A DNA stretch of 64,000 bases from CAG-390 sp045543615 (GCA_045543615.1 JAZPXL010000039.1:18833-82832), one strand, 5' to 3'; positions 51,934 to 61,391 are shown, counted from the stretch's first letter. The notes: generated by a model from the sequence alone, not told the origin. Translations and numbers: made by a program.

Positions 51934-54180
51934 TCAGCCTGCGTTTACGGTATATCCGAAATACTGGCGTGCAGCAGCAGAATAAGCTACGATTGCACGG
52001 CACAGCTCGTCAACCTTGTCATCCACACCGTTATTTACAACGGCGGCACAATAGGTTGTTACCGAATACGAAAGAACGAAATCGTAGCGATTGCCGTTTT
52101 CCGTTGTCTCGCAAAGTCTGAAGTAATAAGTATCAGCGAACTTCTTGGCAGAGATGCCGTGAAGTGTAAAAGATCCGTCCTCGGCTGCGATAATCTTCGA
52201 CGCAGTCTTTTCGGTCAGGTAATCGGAAATATCCCCACCCTCGCTCTCAGCCTTTGCCGCAAGTGCCGCATATTCTGCCTCCGTCCATACAAGGAGTGAG
52301 AGGTTCTGCGCTGTGCTGTTTGCTGTAAATCTAATGGCTATCGTGTCCTCAAGCACAAGGCGAACACCGTTGATGCTTGCCGTAGAATTGTAGGAAACAA
52401 TTGGAGCTGCGTTTGCAATTATATACGATGCCTCATCGGCAGTAATACTTCTCTCCGACTCAGGAATAACGATATTCGAGAGGAAGGAGGTGTTGTATCC
52501 GAAATATTTCTGTGCCGCAGTACCATAGTTGAGCATAGCGCACATAAAGGAGTCGAGCTTTGAGCCACTTCCATAAACTGCGCTTACATATCCTGCAGGC
52601 GAGTATGAAATCGGATCACTCAAGGCCTCATAAGTCTCACCGTCAATTGTAACACGTGCGCAAACTTGAGAGACAATAACGTCGCCCATCTTCTTAGCCG
52701 GAATGCCGTCCGTTGTGAAATAATACTCAGAGCCAACAGAGCTTGACGGTGCATATTCCTTGACACTTCCGTCAACATAGGTGCAGAGCATCGAGATGCT
52801 CACGCCTGAAATACAGGCTACATTTCCTACATAGGACGTAAAACGAAGCGCAACGTTTTCGTTGATAACGAGGCTTGCCGCCGTAACGGAGAGCGCAACG
52901 TTTGTTCCGTATTTGTATGAGCCGTCCGTCGAGTTTGCAATAACGAAGGGGTTGTTTTCAAGGAAATCAACTGCCGTGTCCGAGATAATCTCACCACCCG
53001 TTGTAAGTCTGACGGAATAGTCTCCAACCTCAAGGCTTGAGCCGCCCATCTTAATAGTGATGCCATCGCTTACGGTAATGTCACAGTCAAGAGTTACATC
53101 CTCCAAAAGATTGAAGGTGTATGTACAGCCGTTCGATTCGTCAATTGAGTCAAAACCTGCGCTGAGTGTTTCGAAGTCTGTGATGGAAACTATCACTCCA
53201 TCCTTGCGCTGTTCGCTGACTACCGGCAACAGGTCTGCCGTTCTCTCCGTGTATTCAAGCGAGCACCAGCCCTCTTTACCTTCGTAGGCAGTTCTGCCCC
53301 ATCCGTCCTTGACCTCAAGAACATAAAGCTCGGTATCTACAGGCATAATCACAAGGCTATCGTAGCTTGTCCCTGCCCCGGAACGAAGGTGAAGTCCACC
53401 ACCGTTTGTTATCTTGTAAACACCCGGTCTTGAAATGCTTATTGTGGGAGTCTCTCCCTCATCTCCACCCGAGGAAGGAGGTAGGGGATCAACAATACCA
53501 CCCTGCAAAGCCGTCAGCTCCTCGTCCTCAAACCAGATGATACCCTCTACTGTGTAGTATGAGGGGTTGCCGTAATATGACATAAACGTGTCAATATGTA
53601 GCTTTATGGGTGCGCCCTCTGCGTAATACTTACCACCAAGCGAAAGCGCAAAGCTATCGGTAAAGTAAATATATTCACCGATTATTGCGTGAATTAAAAG
53701 CACGTGGCCGTATTTTCTGCCTGCGCTCGTGCTCGACCATTGGAAGCCCACAAGAACATCGGTAACTACGGGAAGCCTCGAGCTAAGCTCAAGAAGCTGA
53801 CTTTTGAGCGTGCTTGATGTGCTGTCGTATGCGTGTATCTTTCTTCCACCTGACGATCTCGTCAAGTTCTTGTAATTATCGTATTCATCGTTGCCGTTAC
53901 CACCGACATATTCGGTGTTAATGCCAAGGAAATACAGCTGCAGATTTACATAATGACCACACCAACCCTTGAGAGAAGAGTTGTTGTTGTAAGCATATGC
54001 ACGCTTATATGTAGCCTGCATCTGAGAGATAATGTCAGCCTCAGTTGGAACGCTTACGGCGTTTGCAACAGGCACAAGCGCAAGCGTCATAAATACGCAA
54101 ATAACAAGCGCAAACACTCTCTTAAATAAAGTATTCAGTTTATTATAGCCTTTTGGAAAAGAAAGTTTTCTTTGAAGCAT
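51934..54180 (-). CDS. Secreted protein: papain-like fold candidate, SH3b, and two ALRFT/YFGYN modules
   Basis: A 748-residue exported protein. A signal peptide ends near residue 46 (VICVFMTLALVPVANAVSV). The next domain has a possible catalytic Cys in LKGWCGHYVNLQLYFLGI near residue 70 and a His in RKYGHVLLIHAIIGEYIYFTDSF near residue 160, in the C39/CHAP manner. A bacterial SH3 domain lies near residues 245-305 (GGGLHLRSGAGTSYDSL). Two copies of an unnamed module follow (about 410-565 and 590-745): each starts NxxVALRFTS or EDTIAIRFTA and ends MLNYGTAAQKYFGYN or IVAYSAAARQYFGYT. It could be a wall hydrolase or protease; activity is not shown. Start 54180 is chosen for GTGGAGGATATT before that ATG. 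Confidence 0.8.
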   Translation of the reverse strand: MLQRKLSFPKGYNKLNTLFKRVFALVICVFMTLALVPVANAVSVPTEADIISQMQATYKRAYAYNNNSSLKGWCGHYVNLQLYFLGINTEYVGGNGNDEYDNYKNLTRSSGGRKIHAYDSTSSTLKSQLLELSSRLPVVTDVLVGFQWSSTSAGRKYGHVLLIHAIIGEYIYFTDSFALSLGGKYYAEGAPIKLHIDTFMSYYGNPSYYTVEGIIWFEDEELTALQGGIVDPLPPSSGGDEGETPTISISRPGVYKITNGGGLHLRSGAGTSYDSLVIMPVDTELYVLEVKDGWGRTAYEGKEGWCSLEYTERTADLLPVVSEQRKDGVIVSITDFETLSAGFDSIDESNGCTYTFNLLEDVTLDCDITVSDGITIKMGGSSLEVGDYSVRLTTGGEIISDTAVDFLENNPFVIANSTDGSYKYGTNVALSVTAASLVINENVALRFTSYVGNVACISGVSISMLCTYVDGSVKEYAPSSSVGSEYYFTTDGIPAKKMGDVIVSQVCARVTIDGETYEALSDPISYSPAGYVSAVYGSGSKLDSFMCAMLNYGTAAQKYFGYNTSFLSNIVIPESERSITADEASYIIANAAPIVSYNSTASINGVRLVLEDTIAIRFTANSTAQNLSLLVWTEAEYAALAAKAESEGGDISDYLTEKTASKIIAAEDGSFTLHGISAKKFADTYYFRLCETTENGNRYDFVLSYSVTTYCAAVVNNGVDDKVDELCRAIVAYSAAARQYFGYTVNAG

Positions 54181-54412
54181 AATATCCTCCACTTCTGCAA
54201 ATATCCTTGGGTTTCGACATAATAATCTATTTTATTTTATCATTATTTTACCTCTATTGTCAATAGGTGCATTAAAAAAAGTGTCACAAATAATAAAATA
54301 TTACTACAATAACTATATATAAAAGTGTGCAATTTGCACCAAATGAGACGAACACGGTAAAGTTTTTTAAAAAATGGGAATATAATCTAAAAAATATATT
54401 TGGAGGGACAAA

Positions 54413-55108
54413 ATGATAAATCTTCTCTCAGTAATTTCAAGGGTTCTTCACACAATGCTCGGCATAACAACGCCCGGCACCTTCCCCCCTCCACTTGACA
54501 AAAAGACGGAGGAGGAGTGCTTTGCTCGTGCAGCGATGGGGGACAGTGGAGCAAGAGAAAAGCTCATTGTCCACAACCTGCGACTCGTCTCGCACATAGT
54601 GCGAAAATATTACGCAGGCGCAAAAGACCCTGAGGATCTCGTTTCCATAGGTACCGTGGGTCTTGTCAAAGCAGTCGACAGCTTCGATAGTGGACACAAA
54701 ACACGCTTTGCTACATACGCTGCAAAATGCATTCAAAATGAAATTCTTATGAATTTCAGATCGCAAAGGAAACTTCGTGCAGAAGTTTCAATCAATGAAG
54801 CGATAGATATGGACAAGGACGGAAATCCACTGACCTATGAGGATGTTATCAGCGTCGACGAAAATATGGCAGAGGAGCTTGATCGCAAAATTCTTTCAAC
54901 ACGCGCACTCTCCTATCTCAACAACCTCCTCTCGTCAAGAGAAAGGCAGATAATCTGCCTGCGCTATGGTCTTGGGGGGCTTGCCGCACACACGCAAAGA
55001 CAAACTGCAGAGCTTCTCGGCATATCACGCTCATACGTCAGCAGAATTGAAAAAACTGCACTTGAAAAGCTGAGAGACGCTCTCGGCCCTGTTGATGTTA
55101 CAGATTAG
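54413..55108 (+). CDS. sigK: Sporulation sigma factor sigma-K
   Basis: A 231-residue sigma-70-family factor. After an N-terminal hydrophobic segment (MINLLSVISRVLHTMLGITTPGTFPPPL) come region 2 (AREKLIVHNLRLVSHIVRKYYAG...EDLVSIGTVGLVKAVDSF...RFATYAAKCIQNEILMNFRSQRK) and region 4 (SSRERQIICLRYGLGG...RQTAELLGISRSYVSRIEKTALEKL). The head, ending FPPPLDKKTEE, lines up with the pro-sequence region of B. subtilis sigma-K (ending FPQPL), so processing by SpoIVFB is possible. The gene is continuous, with no skin-type insertion. TGGAGGGA lies 6 bases before ATG. Sigma-E is the main alternative, but the FPPPL head and ISRSYVSRIEK favour sigma-K. Confidence 0.88.
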   Translation: MINLLSVISRVLHTMLGITTPGTFPPPLDKKTEEECFARAAMGDSGAREKLIVHNLRLVSHIVRKYYAGAKDPEDLVSIGTVGLVKAVDSFDSGHKTRFATYAAKCIQNEILMNFRSQRKLRAEVSINEAIDMDKDGNPLTYEDVISVDENMAEELDRKILSTRALSYLNNLLSSRERQIICLRYGLGGLAAHTQRQTAELLGISRSYVSRIEKTALEKLRDALGPVDVTD

Positions 55109-55174
55109 CATCTTGGTTGTCCACAAGCCAAATGATTTTTAATTAAAGTAATTTCGATTTTTTTAAAATATGTG

Positions 55175-55203
55175 TTGAAATTTGTATTTTCTAATGTTAT
55201 AAT
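55175..55203 (+). promoter_or_regulatory. Promoter of the first MBL-fold lipoprotein gene
   Basis: TTGAAA and TATAAT with a 17-base spacer, about 65 bases before the ATG at 55268. Confidence 0.75.
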
Positions 55204-55267
55204 AAAAGTAATATAGACGTTTTTAACTTTTCCAAAGTCTCCACAAACAAAGAAAGGACTCAAACAG

Positions 55268-57157
55268 ATGAAAAAAATCACTCGTCTCATCTCTCTCTTG
55301 CTTGCGCTTGTTATGCTGCTTGCCGCCGCTGTAGCGTGTAAACCAACAGGCCCTTCAGATGACACAACACAAGACCCCGACGGCTCTAATACTGCCGACA
55401 CCACCACAGCTCCCGCAAGAGAAAGCTTTGAGCTTATAAAGGACGGTGTAGCTCAAATAACTATAATTCGTCACGCTGACCTTCCCACCTCTCACCCCGA
55501 TGTTGCAGCGGCAATAGACATCCGCAACGCAATCAAGGAACTTCTCACCGACTCTGACGTGCGCATTAGCGATGACTGGCTTATGCCGGGCACCACTCAC
55601 GACCCCGATGCTGTAGAAATTCTTGTTGGTGATACAAACTACGACGAAACATCAACCGTTGCATCAGGCATGTCTTACGGCGACTCTGCAGTTCGTGCCG
55701 TTGGAAATAAAATCGTTGTTTTTGGATACAGCAACGATACAATCTCAGCCGCTGTCGAAAAGCTCTGTATGCTGATCAAGGTCAACACCAAGGATGGCGA
55801 GTCTGCGGGAACAAAAACTGTTTCCATCCCTGCGGCAGATCTCAACTGGACTACCACATACAACAAGGCTCTCTCCGTTATTCCCTACTATGATGGCGCA
55901 GAATTTTCTGATTATTACGATCCGGGTGACGATTGCCACGAGATTATTCTGAACAAAGCAGACCCCGAGGATTACGCCGCTTATATTGCCACTCTTGAAA
56001 AAAGTGGCTTTACCAAGTACACAGACAACAATATGAACGGCAACCTCTTTACCACTCTTTATAACGATAAGCACACGCTGAATGTTGGCTATTACAAGAA
56101 CAACAACCAAACAAGAATTATTGTTGAGCCTTATTCCGACAAAACACTCATCGGTCTTGAGTCCGACAACAAATACAAAAAGGTAACAACCTCGCAGATC
56201 ACAATGATTGGTTGTGAATACCAAAGCGGTGTAAACGAAAACGGCAATCCCAAATACGCAGGCAATGGTCTTTCTATGATCATTAGGCTGTGCGACGGAC
56301 GTTTTGTTGTCATCGACGCCGGCTTCAATACAAAGGCTTGTGCAAATAATATCTCAAACACGCTCATCAAGCAGTCAAGGGATTACGTCAAATCCATCAC
56401 CGAAATCACAATAGCCGCCTGGATAATCACCCACTCACACGGTGACCACTACGGTTCATTTGCCGGCAAGACCGAAACATTCAAGCCATTCAAGGTAGAA
56501 AGACTCATCTGCAACTTTATGTCAGAGAACGAGAGAGCAGCCTCTATAAGCAAATACCCTGATAACTGGTCCACAACTGAGGGTGGAGGTAGTCCCAACG
56601 TCATAGCTGCCGCTGAAGAGCTTGGTGCCGAGGTCATAATTGCTCACGTCGGTCAGAGATTTTATTTTGCTGACACAGTTTTTGAGGTTCTCTACACCCT
56701 CGAAAGCTACGCACCTTCAGCAGTTAATGCTCTCAATACAACCTCGCTTGTCATTCTTGCAACAACCACAGATCCCGACACAGGCAAATCCACAAAGACA
56801 ATGATTACAGGCGACGCAACGGGCCCTGCCTTTGCAATTTGTAACGCTATGTACGGAAAATATATGAAGTGTGACATCGTTCAGGTTGCTCACCACGGCT
56901 ACTCCACCTGGGGACAGTCGGCCTCAACTGCCAGCGCATACACCTTTATGGCACCCACAACAGTTCTCTGGCCTCAGGGACTCAACGCATATCCCTCATA
57001 TAAGGATCTCTCCTACAACGTAACACTTCACAACTCCTCCAATCCCAACTGGAAGGAAACCTATGTCGCAGGATGGAGTGGCTCAATAACAACCGTTCCT
57101 CTTCCCTATACATACGGAGTTGATACGGTAGTTCAAGAGCTAACAAAACAGCCTTAA
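55268..57157 (+). CDS. MBL-fold hydrolase lipoprotein, paralog 1
   Basis: A 629-residue lipoprotein (lipobox AVAC, Cys near residue 22) with a Thr/Asp-rich linker. Residues about 55-180 form the accessory module shared with the alkaline phosphatase (VEILVGDTNYDE; NKIVVFGYSND). A second region (about 200-310, YYDPGDDCHEIILNKADPEDYAAYIATLEKSGFTKYTDN) is followed by the metallo-beta-lactamase domain: LSMIIRLCDGRFVVIDAGF, the zinc motif THSHGDHYG near residue 388, TMITGDATGP, and VAHHGYSTWG near residue 540. The layout recalls the secreted hydrolase part of ComEC-like proteins. Substrate unknown. GAAAGGA lies upstream. A hairpin follows the gene; the paralog starts 70 bases on. Confidence 0.88.
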   Translation: MKKITRLISLLLALVMLLAAAVACKPTGPSDDTTQDPDGSNTADTTTAPARESFELIKDGVAQITIIRHADLPTSHPDVAAAIDIRNAIKELLTDSDVRISDDWLMPGTTHDPDAVEILVGDTNYDETSTVASGMSYGDSAVRAVGNKIVVFGYSNDTISAAVEKLCMLIKVNTKDGESAGTKTVSIPAADLNWTTTYNKALSVIPYYDGAEFSDYYDPGDDCHEIILNKADPEDYAAYIATLEKSGFTKYTDNNMNGNLFTTLYNDKHTLNVGYYKNNNQTRIIVEPYSDKTLIGLESDNKYKKVTTSQITMIGCEYQSGVNENGNPKYAGNGLSMIIRLCDGRFVVIDAGFNTKACANNISNTLIKQSRDYVKSITEITIAAWIITHSHGDHYGSFAGKTETFKPFKVERLICNFMSENERAASISKYPDNWSTTEGGGSPNVIAAAEELGAEVIIAHVGQRFYFADTVFEVLYTLESYAPSAVNALNTTSLVILATTTDPDTGKSTKTMITGDATGPAFAICNAMYGKYMKCDIVQVAHHGYSTWGQSASTASAYTFMAPTTVLWPQGLNAYPSYKDLSYNVTLHNSSNPNWKETYVAGWSGSITTVPLPYTYGVDTVVQELTKQP

Positions 57158-57162
57158 GCACA

Positions 57163-57200
57163 AAAAGCCGTCCCACAAAATAATTGTGAGACGGCATTTT
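57163..57200 (+). terminator. Hairpin between the MBL-fold paralogs
   Basis: GCCGTCCCACAA and TTGTGAGACGGC form a 12-bp stem with one mismatch and loop AATAA, followed by ATTTTGTC. The short T-run suggests partial termination. Confidence 0.65.
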
Positions 57201-57227
57201 GTCAAAATCAAAAAAGGAATACACGTT

Positions 57228-59093
57228 ATGAAAGCTTTAATTCGTCTAACATCTCTTTTCCTGATAGCTATAATGATTTTCTCACTCGCAAGCTGTCAGA
57301 CAGTCCCGACAAATACAGATGACACAACGCAAGCTGACGTCACAACTAAGGCACCCGACAACGCAAAAGAAAGCTTTGAGCTTGTAACTGACGGAAGCTG
57401 TAATGTCAGAATAGTCAGACCTATGGATCTTCCGACAGATGACCCTGCCGTTTTGGCGGCTATAGAAATACGCACAGCACTCACAGAGGCAACCGGGGCT
57501 GAGAACGTAAGCATCGGAGACGATTGGGTAAAGCCCGGTGAGAGCCACAACGCAGACACAGTTGAAATTCTTGTCGGTCACACCTCCTATGACGAAACGA
57601 AGACAGCCGCAAGCAGTCTTGCATACGGAGACTATGTTGTAAAGGCTATCGGAAACAAGATAGTTGTTTTGGGCTACAGCGATTCGTCCCTGGCGGCGGC
57701 GGCACAAGCACTCTGCGACACCATCCGTGCAAATGTCAAAAATGGCAATTCCCTGACGCTTAAGGTCGAGCAAATCGATATGCGTGCTACCGAAAACCCG
57801 GCACTTTCCGCCGTCTCCGTGTATGACGGCGCAGAGTATTCTTCCTACTATGACCCGGGTGACAGCTGTCACGAGCTGATATTCAAGAAAGCAACACCTG
57901 AAAATTACCGTGAGTATATCGCAAAGCTTGAGACTGAAGGCTTTACCAAATATACCTCAAATGATATGAACGGCAACCTCTTTACCACTCTTTATAATGA
58001 CAAATATACATTAAATGTGGGGTTTTATAAACCCGACTCAGAGGCAAGAGTCATTGTTGAGCCATTCTCGGATAGCACACTTATCGGTCTTGAGGCTGAT
58101 AACAAATACGAAAAGGTAACCACAACACAGATAACTATGTTCGGTTGCGAATACAAGAAGGGCGTTGACGCAAACGGCGCACCCGAATACGCAAACAACG
58201 GTCTCTCCCTTCTCATAAGACTTTCCGATGGCAGATTCGTCATTGTTGACGGTGGCTTTAATAACTACGATTGCACAAATCAGCTCTATAGCGCAATGAT
58301 AGATCAGTCGAGGGATTATGTAAGCTCAATCAACGACATCACCATAGCCGCTTGGATCATTACCCACTCACACGGCGACCATTACGGCGCACTTATTGGC
58401 AAGACTGATGCGTTTAAGCAATTTAAGTGCGAGAGACTTATCGTCAACTTTATGTCCGACGAGGTCAGACAAAATGCGATGATAACCCGTCCTCAGTATT
58501 GGGGCGAGGGTAATGACGGTGGCGGCTGGCCACTTGTTATTGAAGCCGGCAAGAGCCTTGGAGCTGAAATTGTAATAGCTCACGTCGGTCAGAGATTTTA
58601 TTTCGCAGACACAGTTTTTGAGGTGCTCTACACCGTCGAAAGCTTTGCTCCTGCAGTTGTAAATGCACTCAATACCACATCCCTTGTGATAATGGCAACA
58701 ACAACCGATCCCGAAACTAAAAAATCCACAAAGACTATGATAACGGGTGATGCAACAGGCCCTGTATTCGGTATTTGCAACAAGATGTACGGTGATTATA
58801 TGAAATGCGACATCGTTCAGGTTGCTCACCACGGCGGTAGCACAGCGTCAGTTCCCAACAACACCGCAAGAGCGTACTCATTTATGAAGCCCGCCACAGT
58901 TCTCTGGCCAATCGGAAGCTACGCATTTCCATCATATAAGGGCAAGGAACAGAATTTAACTCTCTATGGCGATGGAAACCCAAATTGGAAGGAAACCTAT
59001 GTTGCAGGATGGAACGGAAGCTATGTAACCGTACCCCTCCCCTACACCTACGGCGTTGATACCGTAGTGGTACATACAACCACAGAATCATAA
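57228..59093 (+). CDS. MBL-fold hydrolase lipoprotein, paralog 2
   Basis: A 621-residue lipoprotein (lipobox LASC, Cys near residue 23), alignable with the preceding gene along its whole length: accessory module with VEILVGHTSYDETKTAAS and NKIVVLGYSDSS, the middle region YYDPGDSCHELIFKKATPENYREYIAKLETEGFTKYTSN, and the MBL domain with THSHGDHYGAL near residue 380, TMITGDATGP and VAHHGGSTASVPN. All zinc ligands seen in paralog 1 are kept, so both should be active. Start 57228 is chosen because the signal peptide begins there; the upstream in-frame start at 57186 lies in the hairpin. Tandem duplication is clear. A terminator follows. Confidence 0.88.
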   Translation: MKALIRLTSLFLIAIMIFSLASCQTVPTNTDDTTQADVTTKAPDNAKESFELVTDGSCNVRIVRPMDLPTDDPAVLAAIEIRTALTEATGAENVSIGDDWVKPGESHNADTVEILVGHTSYDETKTAASSLAYGDYVVKAIGNKIVVLGYSDSSLAAAAQALCDTIRANVKNGNSLTLKVEQIDMRATENPALSAVSVYDGAEYSSYYDPGDSCHELIFKKATPENYREYIAKLETEGFTKYTSNDMNGNLFTTLYNDKYTLNVGFYKPDSEARVIVEPFSDSTLIGLEADNKYEKVTTTQITMFGCEYKKGVDANGAPEYANNGLSLLIRLSDGRFVIVDGGFNNYDCTNQLYSAMIDQSRDYVSSINDITIAAWIITHSHGDHYGALIGKTDAFKQFKCERLIVNFMSDEVRQNAMITRPQYWGEGNDGGGWPLVIEAGKSLGAEIVIAHVGQRFYFADTVFEVLYTVESFAPAVVNALNTTSLVIMATTTDPETKKSTKTMITGDATGPVFGICNKMYGDYMKCDIVQVAHHGGSTASVPNNTARAYSFMKPATVLWPIGSYAFPSYKGKEQNLTLYGDGNPNWKETYVAGWNGSYVTVPLPYTYGVDTVVVHTTTES

Positions 59094-59097
59094 AAAA

Positions 59098-59136
59098 CAA
59101 GCAGCTCAACACGAAAGTGTTGAGCTGCTTATTTTG
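59098..59136. terminator. Bidirectional terminator
   Basis: A perfect 14-bp stem (AAGCAGCTCAACAC and its complement) with GAAA tetraloop, A/T-rich on both sides, between convergent genes. Confidence 0.92.
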
Positions 59137-59144
59137 TTTACTTA

Positions 59145-61391
59145 TCAATAATATTTACGAATGACATACATATAAACCATCGCAATTACAAGACCAACGA
59201 GAAGCACGCTTGCAACTACGAGAACAATTATCTTCCACCCGTCCGAATTGGGCGTGGGCGTTGGTTTAACTGTGTCATCGTCCGTGTCGGGTGCAGAAGC
59301 AGTCGTCTCCTCGTCCTCAGTAACAGGCGTGCTGTAACCAACAACACCAAATCTTCCACCCTCGGTTGAGGAAAATACAAGACACCCATCCTCAATCGTC
59401 GCATTTATCTGTGCGCCGTCCTTTGTGGTAAGTATGTAATAGTCATATTCTCCATCGTTTACAAACGGAATGGAGAAAACCATTCTTTCGTCCGCTTTGA
59501 ATGTCGCTCCGTCCTTATCTGTTAGGATGAGGTCGAATGCACCCAAAACGGTGTAGCCCTCGCCTGTGGGTAAGAGCTTGCCCTTCTCGCTGTCCAAGAG
59601 AGTCGCAAAAATATCCGACGGAGCAAATGTTGTTAAGTAGGGAAAAACTTCGCCCGTCTTGCCAATAGTAACGGAAAAGCCGTCCTTCTCTATTTTGGAC
59701 TCAAGCTTCGGAATTGTGTTTCTTTCAGTAAAGGTGCAAATTGTGCAAGACCTCTCCTCAGTACCACCTGCAAGCGCAGTAGGCTCAAGCGTGAGCTTCC
59801 AATCGCTAAAGAAATGGCCCAGAGGATTTATTGCATCAATTTCCTTGCCGTCGGCACAAACTGTGCAATATCTCTCCCTCTCACCTGCATCAATACAGGA
59901 CGGCTGCTTGGTTATCGTCCACTCTCCAAAGCTGTGACCGAGGGCATCGACAAGTCTGACCTCTGCCTCAACTCCACAAACAGTACATTTTGTATGCTCT
60001 GTTCCCATCTCCGTACAGGTAGGAGGCAGAATGTATTCCCATTCCCCTGCGGTATGTCCGAGAGCTGCCAAAGCCCTCTCCTCCACACTCACACCACAAA
60101 CTGTGCAAATGCATTTTTCAAGTCCCTCGTCAGTACAAGTTGGCATCAGCTCCACCTGCCAGTCACCCTGAGTGTGTCCAAGAGCGGGGATTTCCCTGAC
60201 ATTTACAACAGCAAAGCAAACAGTGCATTCCGTCTGCTCACTTCCACTCTCCGTACAGGTGGGTTCTTTCGTTACCTTGTATTCGGATTCCTTATGAATA
60301 TGCTCTGCACTAACCGTTACGTTCACCTTAAAGGTAGTAGTGAAAATGAGATAATTTACTGTGATGGTCTTCTCGCCAACTGTAAGTGAGGAAAAGCCGT
60401 CAAGTGTATATCCACTCTCAAGTATTTCCTCAGAGCCGTTGTTATTGATAACCTTGACTACAAGTCCTGTGCCATCAAATTCCTCGCCCTCGACGTAAAC
60501 GATTTTGTTCGGCAAGGTACCGATGGCGATTCCTGCAGGGACAACCTCGCTGACACGAACAGTATAGGTTGCGCTCTGCTCAATTCCTCCCTCGGCGTAG
60601 CTTACGGTTACCGTGTGCTCACCCAAGGTAGACTCAAAACCCGAAAAGCTTACAAGATCACTTACAAGCTTCTCAGTGCCGTTTTCGTATTTCGCAGTAA
60701 CAACAATTCCACTACCATCGAATGCGTCACCGACAAAATATTGCGTTTTCTTCGGTGCGCTCGTAAGCTCAATCCCTGTCAGCTTCGGGTTTTTGATTAC
60801 AACCTTGTATGTTGCCGAAAAGCCCTTGTAGCTGACCGTCACCGTCTTCTCGCCTGCCGTGGCAGATGAAAAGCCTGTCACGGTATATCCACTTGTCAGA
60901 GGCGTGCGTGAGCCGTCAGAATATACAATAGAGACGGAAAGTCCGTCAAGCAGCTCGCTCTCTCCTACGAAATATTCAAGCTTAGCAGGCTTTGCGCTAA
61001 TCTCAATTCCACTCTCCGACTTGACAGTAACCTTAAAGGAAACCGTCACGGGAGCATTCGGATACTTAACAGTTACAGTCTTCTCACCACTTGTGGAAGA
61101 GTCAAAGCCCTCGCACCAGTCGCTTTTTATCGTAGTTGTGTTGCTTGTACCTGTGCTATAATAAAGCGTAATCATCGCTCCCGAGAGGTCAAGGCTCTCG
61201 CCAACTCGGTAAACCGTCTTCTCGGGCATTGACGCAAGGACAACGTTTTTTATAGTCGGGGGATTTATGGGTACTGATGGCGTAACATCCTCGCCCGATG
61301 CAATCGGGGAAAGAATGCTTGCCAATATAAGCAAAAGCAGGGGCAGAATTATCCTCGAAATTATTCTTTTATTAAACTTTTTATTCTTCAT
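59145..61391 (-). CDS. Surface protein with four Ig-like and several CxxC repeat modules
   Basis: A 748-residue exported protein. The signal peptide (IILPLLLLILASILSPIASG) is followed by four Big_3-like Ig repeats at about residues 45-365, each with the pattern P.k..Y.vGe.ldlsG..v...y.dG....l.sgyt..GF...t.GekTvtV.Y. Then come five short modules (about 370-560) of the type PTCTESGSEQTECTVC...ALGH, each with a Cys and a CxxC-like pair, resembling small zinc ribbons. A further beta-rich domain and one membrane span near the C-terminus (WKIIVLVVASVLLVGLVIAMVYMYVI) anchor it. Start 61391 is preferred: AAGGAG lies 8 bases upstream, while the frame's GTG at 61400 overlaps that site. Probably a wall-associated binding protein. 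Confidence 0.83.
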   Translation of the reverse strand: MKNKKFNKRIISRIILPLLLLILASILSPIASGEDVTPSVPINPPTIKNVVLASMPEKTVYRVGESLDLSGAMITLYYSTGTSNTTTIKSDWCEGFDSSTSGEKTVTVKYPNAPVTVSFKVTVKSESGIEISAKPAKLEYFVGESELLDGLSVSIVYSDGSRTPLTSGYTVTGFSSATAGEKTVTVSYKGFSATYKVVIKNPKLTGIELTSAPKKTQYFVGDAFDGSGIVVTAKYENGTEKLVSDLVSFSGFESTLGEHTVTVSYAEGGIEQSATYTVRVSEVVPAGIAIGTLPNKIVYVEGEEFDGTGLVVKVINNNGSEEILESGYTLDGFSSLTVGEKTITVNYLIFTTTFKVNVTVSAEHIHKESEYKVTKEPTCTESGSEQTECTVCFAVVNVREIPALGHTQGDWQVELMPTCTDEGLEKCICTVCGVSVEERALAALGHTAGEWEYILPPTCTEMGTEHTKCTVCGVEAEVRLVDALGHSFGEWTITKQPSCIDAGERERYCTVCADGKEIDAINPLGHFFSDWKLTLEPTALAGGTEERSCTICTFTERNTIPKLESKIEKDGFSVTIGKTGEVFPYLTTFAPSDIFATLLDSEKGKLLPTGEGYTVLGAFDLILTDKDGATFKADERMVFSIPFVNDGEYDYYILTTKDGAQINATIEDGCLVFSSTEGGRFGVVGYSTPVTEDEETTASAPDTDDDTVKPTPTPNSDGWKIIVLVVASVLLVGLVIAMVYMYVIRKYY

